A stretch of 64,000 nucleotides of DNA from Daejeonella sp. JGW-45. GTDB taxonomy: Bacteria; Bacteroidota; Bacteroidia; Sphingobacteriales; Sphingobacteriaceae. The stretch lies in contig NZ_JARKNC010000003.1 of assembly GCF_029360805.1 (NCBI RefSeq), positions 62,001 to 126,000 of the forward strand, written 5' to 3'. How positions within the stretch are numbered: the stretch's first letter is position 1; the number at the start of each line of letters is the position of its first letter. A program made the position numbers and the translations under genes. Below the pieces are notes generated by a model. The model saw only the letters and a program-made list of their open reading frames with translations, had not been told where the DNA came from and ran no database searches. Below, in pieces: positions 52,789 to 62,750 of the stretch.

Positions 52789-54135
52789 ATGGGAAAGGAT
52801 AACTCAATATCAGCTACGGGAAAAATATTCGTCCTGGACACCTCGGTTATTTTGTATGATCATGACGCGTTTCAAAACTTCCAAGAGCACGATGTCGCGA
52901 TTCCGATACAGGTACTGGAAGAACTGGATAATTTTAAAGCTGGGAATGATACCCGCAATTATGAGGCGAGGAGTTTTATCCGTTTGATGGATGATATCTC
53001 AAGGAACGCGCTTTTAAATCAATGGATACCATTAAGCGGAAAGGGGAGAGGCAGCTTCAAAGTAGTAATGGACCATATACCTGCAGAGGCTGATGCTGAA
53101 AAGATCTTTGGAGAAGGTAAATTCGACCACCGCATATTAAATGCAGCTTTAAGTCTTCAGGAGCTGTATCCATTAAAAAAGATCATCCTGGTTTCAAAGG
53201 ATATTTGCTTAAGGTTAAAAGCAAAAGCGCTCAACCTTTTTGCTGAGGATTATGAGACCGGAAAGGTTAAAAATGTAGAGGAGCTTTACACCGGCAAGAC
53301 GACAATAAGTAAACTTCCCAATAAGGTACTGGATGAACTGATCACAAAAAAAGTTCTCCCAATTGAAAAAACCGGTACTAGCATACTTCATGAAAATCAT
53401 TTCTTTATTCTGAACAGTAAAAATAAAACAGTCTCTGCTTATTATAATCCTAAAAAATTTGAGCTGGAATATATTCCGGGACAGTCTGTTTATAATATTG
53501 AACCAAAAAATCCCGAACAGGCCTTCGCCGTTCACGCGCTAATGAACCCGCAAATTAAGCTTGTTACCATCCAGGGAAACGCGGGAACGGGAAAGACGCT
53601 TTTAGCTTTAGCCAGCGCTCTGGAGCAAAGGAAAAATTACAGACAGATCTTTGTCACCAGGCCGATAGTGCCATTAAGTAATAAAGATATAGGATTTTTG
53701 CCTGGCGATATTAAGTCAAAGGTAGATCCCTATATGGCACCGATATGGGATAATCTTAAGTTTATCAAGGACCAGCTAGGTATCGATGAAAAGGCACAGG
53801 CGAAAATTGATGAACTGGTTCTTACAGAGAAAATTTCAGTAGCTCCTCTGGCTTTCATCAGGGGCCGCACTTTAACGAAGATATTCTTTATCGTAGACGA
53901 AGCTCAAAATTTAACTCCACATGAAATTAAGACTATTATTTCCAGGGCGGGTGAAGACACGAAAATAGTTTTTACGGGAGATATTTATCAGATTGACACT
54001 CCATACCTTGATGCAGAAAGCAATGGCCTGTCATACTTGATCGATAAAGCCAAAAATCATCCCTTGTATGCTCATATAACACTTCAAAAAGGCGAAAGAA
54101 GTGAACTGGCCAATCTGGCAAATGATTTGTTGTAA
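52789..54135 (+). CDS. PIN-PhoH fusion protein (PhoH2 type)
   Basis: A 448-residue protein with an N-terminal PIN nuclease domain (residues about 10-150, FVLDTSVILYDHDAF with catalytic Asp17, and further acidic residues in PIQVLEELDNFK) and a C-terminal PhoH ATPase. Walker A is GNAGTGKT at 263-270 and Walker B is FIVDEAQNLTP. These PIN-PhoH proteins are RNA helicase-nucleases in toxin-antitoxin-like settings in some actinobacteria; no antitoxin gene is visible here. It is distinct from the 320-residue PhoH at 16.3 kb. It converges on csp through a shared terminator. Confidence 0.9.
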   Translation: MGKDNSISATGKIFVLDTSVILYDHDAFQNFQEHDVAIPIQVLEELDNFKAGNDTRNYEARSFIRLMDDISRNALLNQWIPLSGKGRGSFKVVMDHIPAEADAEKIFGEGKFDHRILNAALSLQELYPLKKIILVSKDICLRLKAKALNLFAEDYETGKVKNVEELYTGKTTISKLPNKVLDELITKKVLPIEKTGTSILHENHFFILNSKNKTVSAYYNPKKFELEYIPGQSVYNIEPKNPEQAFAVHALMNPQIKLVTIQGNAGTGKTLLALASALEQRKNYRQIFVTRPIVPLSNKDIGFLPGDIKSKVDPYMAPIWDNLKFIKDQLGIDEKAQAKIDELVLTEKISVAPLAFIRGRTLTKIFFIVDEAQNLTPHEIKTIISRAGEDTKIVFTGDIYQIDTPYLDAESNGLSYLIDKAKNHPLYAHITLQKGERSELANLANDLL

Positions 54136-54182
54136 GTTAAGTTGACTCAACTCTAAGAGAACCATTTTTAAAAAGGCGTAAA

Positions 54183-54215
54183 AAAAAAGCCCGGAAGTAA
54201 ATTCCGGGCTTTTTT
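54183..54215. terminator. Bidirectional intrinsic terminator between PIN-PhoH and csp
   Basis: AAAAAAGCCCGGAA (54183-54196) and TTCCGGGCTTTTTT (54202-54215) are perfect complements around loop GTAAA. A-run on the left and T-run on the right make it work on both strands, for the phoH-type gene (+) and the cold shock gene (-). Confidence 0.92.
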
Positions 54216-54233
54216 GTCATGATATATGTTGAT

Positions 54234-54434
54234 TTAGTAAACAACTTTCACATTAACAGCGTTAAGGCCTTTTTTGCCACGCTCAACTTCGTATTGAACT
54301 TTATCGTTTTCACGAATTTGATCAATTAGACCTGATGAGTGAACGAAAACGTCCTCTTCACCTGATTCTGCGGGCACGATGAACCCGAATCCTTTAGTTT
54401 CATTAAAAAACTTTACTGTACCTTCTTTTTGCAT
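54234..54434 (-). CDS. Cold shock protein (CspA family)
   Basis: A 66-residue single cold-shock domain from ATG 54434 (MQKEGTVKFFNE). RNP1 is KGFGFI (14-19) and RNP2 is DVFVHSS (28-34), the nucleic-acid binding motifs. An upstream ATG at 54515 would add 27 hydrophobic, unconserved residues and lies upstream of the promoter, so I reject it. The protein binds single-stranded RNA/DNA and may act as an RNA chaperone. The promoter (TATCTTTG at 54468-54461) predicts a short leader, so there is no long thermosensor UTR. It shares a terminator with PIN-PhoH. Confidence 0.95.
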   Translation of the reverse strand: MQKEGTVKFFNETKGFGFIVPAESGEEDVFVHSSGLIDQIRENDKVQYEVERGKKGLNAVNVKVVY

Positions 54435-54460
54435 TGTGTTATTTATTAAGATAATAAGAT

Positions 54461-54491
54461 CAAAGATATGAAAAATAGATATCATTCTAAA
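54461..54491 (-). promoter_or_regulatory. Promoter of the cold shock gene
   Basis: On the minus strand TATCTTTG (54468-54461, perfect TAnnTTTG) lies 19 nt from TTTA (54491-54488, one base off the -33 TTTG). Transcription should start near 54455, about 20 nt before the ATG at 54434. Confidence 0.7.
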
Positions 54492-54705
54492 CATAATTAT
54501 TCTGCAAGCATGCAAGGGGCAATTTTGGTTTTGTATAATTAGTAATAATCAGAAGATTATTTTCCAATACTAAATAATGGGTTTAAAGATGTCTACACAC
54601 TATTGGCAATCGTCAGATTATTGAAAATATAATAATGAACTAGAATAACAATATCAGAACCATAATTAATATTATGTTAAATAGAGTCAGGCGATACGAA
54701 TAGCT
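54492..54705. other. AT-rich gap between csp and the TPR operon
   Basis: Over 200 nt without any gene, RNA or repeat I can support. It is very AT-rich. The csp promoter is at its left end and the terminator of the TPR operon at its right end. Confidence 0.6.
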
Positions 54706-54708
54706 TTT

Positions 54709-54742
54709 CAAAAAAAAAGAGCCCGGATATAATACCCGGGCT
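54709..54742 (-). terminator. Intrinsic terminator of the gyrA-TPR operon
   Basis: Read on the minus strand, AGCCCGG (54742-54736) pairs with CCGGGCT (54726-54720), with a 9-nt loop, followed by a long T-run opposite the A-run at 54709-54718. It lies 26 nt after the stop of the last TPR gene. Confidence 0.9.
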
Positions 54743-54767
54743 TCCTCTATCTTCTCTAATTAAATTA

Positions 54768-55946
54768 TTATGGAAGTGCTTCAATCTTTTTGGTGAGCTC
54801 CTCAACCTTTGCATTATCTTTCTTCACAAGGTAGTAAGTTTTTAAATTTTCCAGCGCGATCCTCGACTTGCCGTCTAATTCAGTAGCCTTTTGGAGATAT
54901 GGGAAAGCTTTGTCAAATTCAACTGTAGCCTTTTTCATAATCACATCATATTCCTTTTGCTGTGTAGGTGGAAGTTTATTCGCTTCATTATAAAGTGCGA
55001 TTCCCTTATTTAGCATTACACCGCCAATATTGATCGTAGCATCAGCAAAGGCAGGATCAATCGCCAGAGCCTGAAGATATGACTCTTCTGCTTTCACATT
55101 GTCACCGACAGTACTGTAGGCAATTCCAAGATAATATGGATACAACTTATTTTTTGGGTCTTTTTGTGCCTGATCTGCAATCTTGGTGATAACCTCCTTC
55201 TGCTTTCCGGACATTAAGCTCAGCTCAATTTCCTGTGTTGCCAGGGCAGCGTCGCCGAATTTAGCAGCTCCTTCACCGGCGATCGCAATCGCCTTGGCTG
55301 TATCGCCTTTCATGGAATAAAGCCGGGAAAGGTCAAGATAAATCTGGTTGTTAGCTGAAAAATTGGTCTTTGTCAATGCCTCATAGCTTTTGATCCCCGC
55401 CTCATAATTTTTAGAATTAATTGCAGAAAGACCAGCATAATAAGTTATTGTTGTATCACCGGGGCGATAGTTCAATGCATTAGAAAACGATGTATAAGCA
55501 TCAGCGAAATTACTGGTCTGGTAAGCTCTGACACCTTGATTAAGCTCGTACTGACTGAAGATCGCACCACTCGCATGATCGAGGTTTGCTTTGTTAGCTC
55601 CATCTTTATCAAGTTCCAATGCTTTTTTATGGGCGGTTTGGGATTCTGTAATAAGGGGTTTTGATGTCGCCGGAACTGTGTCCATTAGTGCCAGCTCTCC
55701 GTAGATCAGGGCTTTATAAGTCCATGCAGTCGGATCTGCTGAAGTCTTGTCGTGTGCCACAGCTTTATCTATCGACGTTTTAGCATTTTTCAAGTTTGGC
55801 ATGGCCAAAGGCAGCGAATTAGCCTCCTTTAGCTGGACATAACTCTCGTAATTTTTTTTAGCATTTGCTACTTCCCCCTTTTGCGCGAAAGCCGACACAG
55901 AGGAAACTGTGAAAACAGCTGCTAAAATGAAAGATCTGATTTTCAT
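54768..55946 (-). CDS. Secreted TPR-repeat protein
   Basis: A 392-residue protein with a signal peptide (MKIRSFILAAVFTVSSVSAFAQ, cleaved near residue 22). The rest is helical with repeated TPR-like units, clear in ADAYTSFSNALNYRPGDTTITYYAGLSAI (about residues 145-175) and KLYPYYLGIAYSTVGDNVKAEESYLQALAIDP (about 265-300). It should be a periplasmic scaffold. It is third in the gyrA-TPR-TPR run, 7 nt after the previous TPR gene, and is followed by an intrinsic terminator. Function is unknown. Confidence 0.8.
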   Translation of the reverse strand: MKIRSFILAAVFTVSSVSAFAQKGEVANAKKNYESYVQLKEANSLPLAMPNLKNAKTSIDKAVAHDKTSADPTAWTYKALIYGELALMDTVPATSKPLITESQTAHKKALELDKDGANKANLDHASGAIFSQYELNQGVRAYQTSNFADAYTSFSNALNYRPGDTTITYYAGLSAINSKNYEAGIKSYEALTKTNFSANNQIYLDLSRLYSMKGDTAKAIAIAGEGAAKFGDAALATQEIELSLMSGKQKEVITKIADQAQKDPKNKLYPYYLGIAYSTVGDNVKAEESYLQALAIDPAFADATINIGGVMLNKGIALYNEANKLPPTQQKEYDVIMKKATVEFDKAFPYLQKATELDGKSRIALENLKTYYLVKKDNAKVEELTKKIEALP

Positions 55947-55953
55947 GTTATTT

Positions 55954-57060
55954 TTAATTTAATTTGAGTTGATTTATTCTGTTATTAATTTTCTGAAGTT
56001 CATCGGTATCTCCGGTATACTTATACAATAGAGATAAAGATGTTAATGACTTTAACTCATTAGGATCGATTTCGTTTGCTTTAGACAAATAATATTTAGA
56101 AATATACATCATGTCGCTCTTTGTTTTATCTTTTAAATATAAATTAAGATAAAGTAAACCTAACGCATAATTTCCTTCATAATTATTAGGATTGATATTT
56201 AGAACGGCTTTATAATATTCTTCTGCTTTCAGGGTATTACCAGTCATCTCATTAGAAAAGCCAGCGAGATAATTTAAATTGACATTGAATTCATCCAGTT
56301 TCAGTGCACGTTCAATAAATTGGGCTATTCCTTCGTAATCATTACGATTAACAAGTACATTGATCAACTTAAAAATAAGGTCACGGTTAGCAGGAAACGC
56401 CTCACTCCCATTTTTTAAGGTACCTAATAATTTATTCTCATCTCCAAGCGACTCATATAAATTTGCTAAGATCAAATAGTATTCAGGCTTTGCTTTTTGT
56501 GAAATCAACTTTTCATAAAAGAATATAGCTTTTGAATAATTTCCCAATTCCTGATGAAGCAAGGCCAGGTTATGTGTTATGGAAAAATTATTCCTGTCTA
56601 TTGTGTCAAGAATAGTGAAGTACTTTAACGCTTCGCTGAAACGGCGACCCTTAAATGAACTATTTGCACGGTACAAATAGGTGTGCTTAAGCTGGTCGTT
56701 GATATAGTTGATCTGCGATGCAGCATCCCCCGCCGATTTTGAAGCATAAACAATATTAAGCGAATGCAGGGTCACGTCTACCGGATCTTTGGCGTACTTC
56801 AACTTTAGATTCGAGTCTACTCTGGCAAGCGTGGAATAAATAAGGCTGCGAGTGAGATTATTTCTAAATGCGCCTGAATCTGACTTGGTTTTATAAGCAT
56901 CATCAGCAAATTTTCTCGCACTCTCAAGATCCTTTATATTCCCGGAAGAGGAATATTTTGCGAGATTGTTCATAGCTTCCTTGGTGGTCAGGGTCTGAGC
57001 CTGAGAAGATGCTATGAACAAAAGCAACGTAGAAAAAAGAAATACTGATATTCCCTTCAT
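55954..57060 (-). CDS. Secreted TPR-repeat protein
   Basis: A 368-residue protein with a signal peptide (MKGISVFLFSTLLLFIASSQAQ). At least four TPR-like units are readable: EALKYFTILDTIDRNNFSITHNLALLHQELGN, YSKAIFFYEKLISQKAKPEYYLIL, NLYESLGDENKLLG, and AEEYYKAVLNINPNNYEGNYALGLLYLN. It is probably a periplasmic protein-binding scaffold. It lies 6 nt after gyrA and 7 nt before the next TPR gene, so the three are cotranscribed. It differs from the other TPR protein in sequence and is not a recent duplicate. Confidence 0.8.
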   Translation of the reverse strand: MKGISVFLFSTLLLFIASSQAQTLTTKEAMNNLAKYSSSGNIKDLESARKFADDAYKTKSDSGAFRNNLTRSLIYSTLARVDSNLKLKYAKDPVDVTLHSLNIVYASKSAGDAASQINYINDQLKHTYLYRANSSFKGRRFSEALKYFTILDTIDRNNFSITHNLALLHQELGNYSKAIFFYEKLISQKAKPEYYLILANLYESLGDENKLLGTLKNGSEAFPANRDLIFKLINVLVNRNDYEGIAQFIERALKLDEFNVNLNYLAGFSNEMTGNTLKAEEYYKAVLNINPNNYEGNYALGLLYLNLYLKDKTKSDMMYISKYYLSKANEIDPNELKSLTSLSLLYKYTGDTDELQKINNRINQLKLN

Positions 57061-57066
57061 TGTAAA

Positions 57067-59625
57067 TTATTCCGTTTTCTGATCATCGGTATCTTCCGAA
57101 TTATTTTCCATATCCTCATTTCCGGCATCTTCAGTAGTTTCGTCTTCCACCTCTTCCTCGTGTTCTACCTTAGTAATGGAAGCTATTGAATCATCACCTT
57201 TGAACGTAATCAAGCGAACTCCCTGAGTAGCACGCCCCATCACACGAAGATCACTCAAACCTATGCGGATGACGATTCCAGATTTATTAATGATCATAAG
57301 GTCGTCGTTGTCAGTAACGTCCTTAATAGCGACCAACTCACCTGTTTTTTCGGTTATATTAATAGTTTTAACACCCTTACCTCCCCTGTTAGTAACGCGA
57401 TAATCATCTATATCAGTACGTTTGCCATAACCATTTTCTGATACTACTAAGACCGTAACCTCAGGATTATTGATACTTATCATTCCAACTACTTCGTCTT
57501 TGTCATGCGCCAGTGTGATACCACGCACCCCGGTAGCCGTACGGCCCATCGGGCGAACTGTTGATTCATTAAAACGTATAGCCCTTCCCGAACGAAGTGC
57601 CATAACAATTTCACTTTCTCCGGTGGTCATACATGCTTCAAGAAGCTGATCACCCTCATTTATGTTGATAGCATTTATTCCATTAGTACGAGGACGGGAA
57701 TACGCCTCCAGGGATGTCTTTTTTATCGTTCCCTTCTTGGTACACATAATAATAAAGTTGTTTTCCAGGTATTCCTGATCCTTGAGATTTACAACTTTAA
57801 TGTATGCTTTGATATTTTCCTCCTTAGGAATATTGATGACGTTCTGAATTGCGCGGCCTTTACTGGTTCGCGACCCTTCAGGTATCTCAAACACCCTGAG
57901 CCAGAAACATTTACCGCTTTCAGTAAAGAAAAGCATGTAATTATGGTTTGTGGCAACCAAGATATGCTCGATAAAATCTTTGTCACGTGACTGGGATCCC
58001 ATCGAACCTTTACCACCCCGGCCCTGCTTGCGATATTCTGTTAAGGGCGTACGTTTGATATAACCTTCGTGAGAAATGGTTATGACAACTTCTTCATCAA
58101 CGACAAAATCCTCCATCCGCATGTCATCGGCAGAGTGCGTGATAGAAGTACGGCGCTCATCCCCGAATTTGTCTCTTATTTCAATCAGCTCATCGGTAAT
58201 GATCTTCATCCGCAATGCTTCATCAACTAAAATTTGATTTAAGTATTCGATGGTTTTCATTAATTCAGCATACTCCTCTTTAATCTTATCTCTCTCCAGT
58301 CCTGTCAGACGACGCAAGGTCATGTCAAGGATAGCCCTGGCCTGAATGTCCGAAAGATTAAAACTCTCCATCAAACTTACTCTCGCATCTTCCGGACTAT
58401 TTGACGCACGGATTAACTTAATTACCTCGTCAAGATGATCAAGAGCAATTAATAAGCCCTCAAGTATGTGAGCCCGTTTTTCCGCTTCTGCAAGATCGAA
58501 TTTAGTCCGGCGTATAACTACCTCATGGCGATGATCAACAAAATGCCGTATCAGGTCCTTTAGGTTCAACAACATTGGCCGCCCGTTTACAAGAGCAATA
58601 TTGTTTACACTAAATGAGGTTTGTAAAGCTGTATATTTAAAAAGGTTATTAAGTACCACGGAAGCGTTCGCGTCACGTTTAATTTCATAAACAATACGCA
58701 TTCCGTCTCTGTCCGACTCATCCCTTATTTCACTGATACCTTCTATTTTTTTATCATTAACAAGACCTGCAGTTTGCTCGATCATGTTAGCTTTATTCAC
58801 CAGGTAAGGGATCTCATTTACGATAATACGCTCGCGATCGCCTTTATAAACCTCGATGTCTGCTTTAGCACGCATTACTATCCTGCCCCGACCGGTCTCA
58901 AATGCTTCCTGAACGCCAGAATAACCATAGATTATGCCGCCTGTAGGGAAGTCAGGGGCCTTAACATGCTGCATCAGGTCTGCTACAGTGACTTCATTGT
59001 TCTCAATGTAGGATATAGTCGCGTTTACAACTTCTGTTAAATTGTGCGGCGGCATGTTGGTTGCCATACCAACAGCAATACCCGACGCTCCGTTTACGAG
59101 AAGGTTAGGAATCCGGGACGGCAGTACAGTCGGTTCTTCAAGTGTATCGTCAAAATTGAGCTGAAAATCGACGGTATCTTTATTGATATCCGCCAGCATT
59201 TCTTCAGCAATTTTCTTTAAACGGGCTTCCGTATAACGCATCGCTGCCGGCGAGTCGCCATCAATAGACCCAAAGTTTCCCTGACCGTCAACCATTGGGT
59301 AACGCAGGCTCCACTCCTGGGCCATACGAACCATTGCAAAATAAACCGAAGCGTCACCATGCGGGTGGTACTTACCTAAAACATCCCCGACAATACGTGC
59401 CGATTTTTTATGGGCCTTACTACTCGTTACGCCCAGATCAAGCATTCCGTAAAGCACCCGCCGGTGTACAGGCTTGAGTCCGTCGCGAACATCCGGAAGT
59501 GCCCGGGAAACAATCACCGACATCGAATAATCGATGTAGGCGGACTTCATTTCCTCCTCAATATTAATAGGTATTATTCTATCGTTCTGGGGTGCTAAAT
59601 TATCGTTTTCTGTATCTTCAGCCAT
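57067..59625 (-). CDS. gyrA: DNA gyrase subunit A
   Basis: The 852-residue A subunit that cuts and rejoins DNA in negative supercoiling. The catalytic Tyr131 is in [12 protein letters not shown]. The N-terminal winged-helix part has [16 protein letters not shown]. The C-terminal DNA-wrapping domain has six beta-pinwheel blades, starting with the GyrA-box region [11 protein letters not shown] and later [11 protein letters not shown]. The tail is very acidic ([16 protein letters not shown]). In the quinolone-resistance region the residues [10 protein letters not shown] place Ala92 and Phe96 at the positions of Escherichia coli Ser83 and Asp87. Two TPR genes follow. Confidence 0.96.
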   Translation of the reverse strand: MAEDTENDNLAPQNDRIIPINIEEEMKSAYIDYSMSVIVSRALPDVRDGLKPVHRRVLYGMLDLGVTSSKAHKKSARIVGDVLGKYHPHGDASVYFAMVRMAQEWSLRYPMVDGQGNFGSIDGDSPAAMRYTEARLKKIAEEMLADINKDTVDFQLNFDDTLEEPTVLPSRIPNLLVNGASGIAVGMATNMPPHNLTEVVNATISYIENNEVTVADLMQHVKAPDFPTGGIIYGYSGVQEAFETGRGRIVMRAKADIEVYKGDRERIIVNEIPYLVNKANMIEQTAGLVNDKKIEGISEIRDESDRDGMRIVYEIKRDANASVVLNNLFKYTALQTSFSVNNIALVNGRPMLLNLKDLIRHFVDHRHEVVIRRTKFDLAEAEKRAHILEGLLIALDHLDEVIKLIRASNSPEDARVSLMESFNLSDIQARAILDMTLRRLTGLERDKIKEEYAELMKTIEYLNQILVDEALRMKIITDELIEIRDKFGDERRTSITHSADDMRMEDFVVDEEVVITISHEGYIKRTPLTEYRKQGRGGKGSMGSQSRDKDFIEHILVATNHNYMLFFTESGKCFWLRVFEIPEGSRTSKGRAIQNVINIPKEENIKAYIKVVNLKDQEYLENNFIIMCTKKGTIKKTSLEAYSRPRTNGINAININEGDQLLEACMTTGESEIVMALRSGRAIRFNESTVRPMGRTATGVRGITLAHDKDEVVGMISINNPEVTVLVVSENGYGKRTDIDDYRVTNRGGKGVKTINITEKTGELVAIKDVTDNDDLMIINKSGIVIRIGLSDLRVMGRATQGVRLITFKGDDSIASITKVEHEEEVEDETTEDAGNEDMENNSEDTDDQKTE

Positions 59626-59789
59626 GTTTCTTTTACTGTTCTAAATAAGGGTTCTTCAAGTCGATCAAAGTCCGATATAAGTGTTACGATATCTTTACTT
59701 TTTGAACCTTGCGAAGTTAGCAAATTTCACGGTCTTTACCATCAGTGTACAAAAATATTCGGTGCTTCCTGATCTGTGCATTGTCATTT

Positions 59790-61094
59790 TCAGACCTCCG
59801 ATAAAGCCTGTCTATACACGGAAATAGCTCTTTTTCTCGCAAAGTCGTTTTCCACTACCGGAGGGATATCATAAGAATCAAAATCCTTTATCCATGTTCT
59901 GACATAGGCTTGCCGGGGATCAAATTTTTTCGCCTGGGTAATGGGATTAAATATCCTGAAATAGGGTGCCGAGTCACAGCCGGAGCCGGCTGCCCACTGC
60001 CAGTTCCCATTATTGGAGGAAAGTTCATAATCAAGAAGCTTTTGTCGAAAATAAGCTTCTCCCCACCGCCAGTCAATCAGCAAATGTTTTGTCAGGAATC
60101 CAGCAACAATCATCCGGACACGGTTATGCATCCACCCTGTTTCATTGAGCTGCCTCATTCCAGCATCTACAAGCGGGTATCCTGTCTCACCTTTACACCA
60201 TAACTCAAATTCCTTCTCATCATTTCGCCAGGGTATTTTATCATATTTCTTTTTGAAGCTTTCAGAAACAACCCCTGGAAAACAATAAAGTATCATCATG
60301 AAGAATTCCCTCCAAATTAACTCATTTAACCAGGTTTCATTCCATTTATAAGCTAAGCTCACAACTCGGCGAATGCTAATGATCCCAAAACGAAGATAAT
60401 GGCTCACGTGACTTGTTCCCCCTGGCGATGGAAAGTCCCTGGTTTTGTGATAGTTCCTTATAGTTCTTTCGCTGAAGTCCGGTTTTGGCATGACTGGATC
60501 CAGACTTGAAAAACCTGTCTCTTCCAACTCCGGGAATTGAAATTGTTTGGTTTTAAACAGGTTGCTCAAAAATTTCTCGCTTGGGTAGCCAGTAAGTTCC
60601 GCTGTGGTAAATTTTTGTTTCCATTGCCTGGAGTAGGGCGTAAAAATAGTGTAAGGCGATCCATCTGATTTCAGTATTTCCAGCTTTTCAAATATTACCT
60701 GGTCTTTATAGGATTGAAATAAAATTCCCCTCGATCCTAGCAGGGCCCTTATATTCGCATCACGCTTGATGGCATAAGGCTCATAATCATTATTTGTGAA
60801 CACCGCCTGCACATCAAACGTGTCCAGGATTTTAAGAAAGGCTTCTTCAATTGATGAGTATACAACATAGAAGCCCGATCCATGATCTTGAAGCCTTAAA
60901 TCGAGCGCACGAAGTGTATTGTAAATAAACGATATTCTGGGATCGTACTTATCAGTAAGCTCGTCCAGGATGTCCGGATCAAAGATAAAAACCGGCAGTA
61001 CCGGGTAAGGCGATTTAAGGGCATGAAAAAAAGCAGCATGATCATCCAGGCGAAGGTCCCGCCTGAACCAGCAAATACTCAGCCTCGCTTTCAA
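59790..61094 (-). CDS. DNA photolyase/cryptochrome family protein
   Basis: A 434-residue photolyase with an N-terminal alpha/beta antenna domain ([17 protein letters not shown]) and a FAD-binding domain (about 200-420). The FAD/DNA segments are clear: [59 protein letters not shown] and the [27 protein letters not shown] motif. It is most like a class I CPD photolyase, which repairs UV dimers with light. A cryptochrome-like sensor cannot be excluded. It lies 4 nt after the SDR epimerase gene. Confidence 0.9.
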   Translation of the reverse strand: [434 protein letters not shown]

Positions 61095-61098
61095 ATCG

Positions 61099-62022
61099 TT
61101 ACTGAGAATAAATTTCTGTCAGCGCATCATCAAGAGCAGGATAGCGGAATTGAAATCCTGCATTAAGCAATTTTTGAGGCGAATTGCGATCGCTGATCAG
61201 CACTACTTCACTCATTTCTCCCAAAAGGGCTTTTAAAACAAATTCAGGTACGTTAACCGGCCATACCGGCCTGTTGAGTTTCTTAGCGAGGGCCCTGGTA
61301 AACTCATGGTTGGTAACCGGGAAAGGTGTACAGGTATTATAGACACCATTATATTCCTCGTTCTCGACAACCTTTTCAAAGATGGAGATCATATCATATA
61401 GGTGAATCCAGGGAATCCATTGCTTTCCCGTTCCAAGTGCAGCGCCTGCAAACAAGCTAATGGGTTTCTCCAATTCGACCAGTGCGCCGCCATGCCGTGT
61501 TAATACAATACCAATTCTGAGTTTTATTATGCGCTTGCAAAATGCCTTTCCCTCATCGATGGCATCTTCCCATTGTTTACAGCATTCAGCCAGGAATCCT
61601 GTACCATTACTACTTTCTTCTGTAAGTATCTCGTCGCCGCGGTGCCCGTAGTAGCCACCCCCGGATGCTGAAACGATGGTGTCAATTTTTGCGCCCGTTT
61701 CACGTATAGTTTTATAAAGAAGTCTTGTGGACTTTACCCGGCTGTCAATAATTTCCTGTTTACGCTTCTTTGTCCAACGTTTATCGGCAATACCTGCGCC
61801 CGCGAGATGGATTATGGTGTCAATACCCGCCAGGCAGCCTGAATCGATTTGTCCGGTTTCAATATCCCAATAAAAAGCCTCGGCATTTTTAACCTTTGAA
61901 GGGTCACGGGTCAGGACTTTGATTACATGCCCTCTTTGCTGCAGATTTCTCACGATTCTACTTCCGATTAGCCCGGTCGCTCCAGTTACCAGAATGTTTT
62001 TACGTGTTTTAGACTCGCCCAT
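61099..62022 (-). CDS. TIGR01777-type SDR epimerase
   Basis: A 307-residue NAD(P)-binding protein of the TIGR01777 (YfcH-like) group. The Rossmann motif is ILVTGATGLIGSRIVRNL at about residues 9-26, with SASGGGYYGHRGDEILTEES as the middle block and FVLKALLGEMSEVVLISDRNSPQKLLNAGF as the C-terminal domain. The reaction is not established for this group. It is 4 nt upstream of the photolyase gene, an arrangement seen elsewhere, so the two likely share a transcript. Confidence 0.9.
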   Translation of the reverse strand: MGESKTRKNILVTGATGLIGSRIVRNLQQRGHVIKVLTRDPSKVKNAEAFYWDIETGQIDSGCLAGIDTIIHLAGAGIADKRWTKKRKQEIIDSRVKSTRLLYKTIRETGAKIDTIVSASGGGYYGHRGDEILTEESSNGTGFLAECCKQWEDAIDEGKAFCKRIIKLRIGIVLTRHGGALVELEKPISLFAGAALGTGKQWIPWIHLYDMISIFEKVVENEEYNGVYNTCTPFPVTNHEFTRALAKKLNRPVWPVNVPEFVLKALLGEMSEVVLISDRNSPQKLLNAGFQFRYPALDDALTEIYSQ

Positions 62023-62195
62023 TGTTATTTAATTGAACAACCTGTTTAATGTTGCTTCACGAAACCTGAAGATTTCTGCTATTTTATCCCTGACCACCAA
62101 ATGTGCTAAAATACCAAGAAATCCGAAAGGAAGTTCATATTTATTTCATCTTGCATAAAAATACCCTGACTTAGGTATCCCAACACTTGATCATC

Positions 62196-62744
62196 TCAAT
62201 TGATTCCAAGATATTGTACAACCCGCGGCAGGCAGATCTTCAACCATTCCGTATAGTCTTCAGGACGCGATAAAACATTGTTTTGCAGCTCATCCATTGA
62301 AATATATTTGCTGTCCATGACTTCGCAAGGATCCGGGTTTGGAAGATTCTGACTATAGCCAAGGTAAACGTGATCAAATTCATGTTCCGTCAGGCCATTT
62401 TCAAATTCTGCGCGGTAAGTAAAACTGAATGCAAATTTCAGATCGCTGCTCATACCCATTTCTTCCTGAAGCCTCCGCTCGCAGGCACGAAGCGTGCCTT
62501 CGCCTTTTCGCGGGTGACTACAGCACGTATTACTCCATAATCCGGGCGAATGATATTTGCTTAAAGCCCTCCGCTGAAGTAAAAGCTCGCCCGCGTTATT
62601 GAAAATAAACACCGAGAAAGCCCGGTGCAGTACTCCCTTTTGATGAACTTTAACTTTGTCAAGAAAGCCTATTCCGTTATCTTCCTCATCAACCAATATC
62701 AAAAGTTCGTTTGCCCCCTTGTCGTCCATATTGATCATTCCCAA
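62196..62744 (-). CDS. idi: Isopentenyl-diphosphate delta-isomerase (type I)
   Basis: Converts IPP to DMAPP for isoprenoid and menaquinone side-chain synthesis. The 182-residue Nudix-fold enzyme has WSNTCCSHPRKGEG with the catalytic Cys, the metal-binding ERRLQEEMG Nudix-like helix, and the catalytic Glu in TEHEFDHVYLG. The start could be ATG 62744 or the ATG five codons later (MDDKGAN). It lies 6 nt after the lipoprotein gene and may be in one transcript with hemF. Confidence 0.92.
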   Translation of the reverse strand: MGMINMDDKGANELLILVDEEDNGIGFLDKVKVHQKGVLHRAFSVFIFNNAGELLLQRRALSKYHSPGLWSNTCCSHPRKGEGTLRACERRLQEEMGMSSDLKFAFSFTYRAEFENGLTEHEFDHVYLGYSQNLPNPDPCEVMDSKYISMDELQNNVLSRPEDYTEWLKICLPRVVQYLGIN

Positions 62745-62750
62745 AAAGAC

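Noticed and set aside
54435-54515. N-terminal extension of the cold shock protein
   Set aside because: The extra 27 residues are hydrophobic and unlike any Csp, and the promoter lies inside this stretch.
62196-62744. Possible tRNA or riboswitch before idi or the SDR gene
   Set aside because: The gap at 62023-62195 shows no cloverleaf or conserved aptamer block; only AT-rich sequence.
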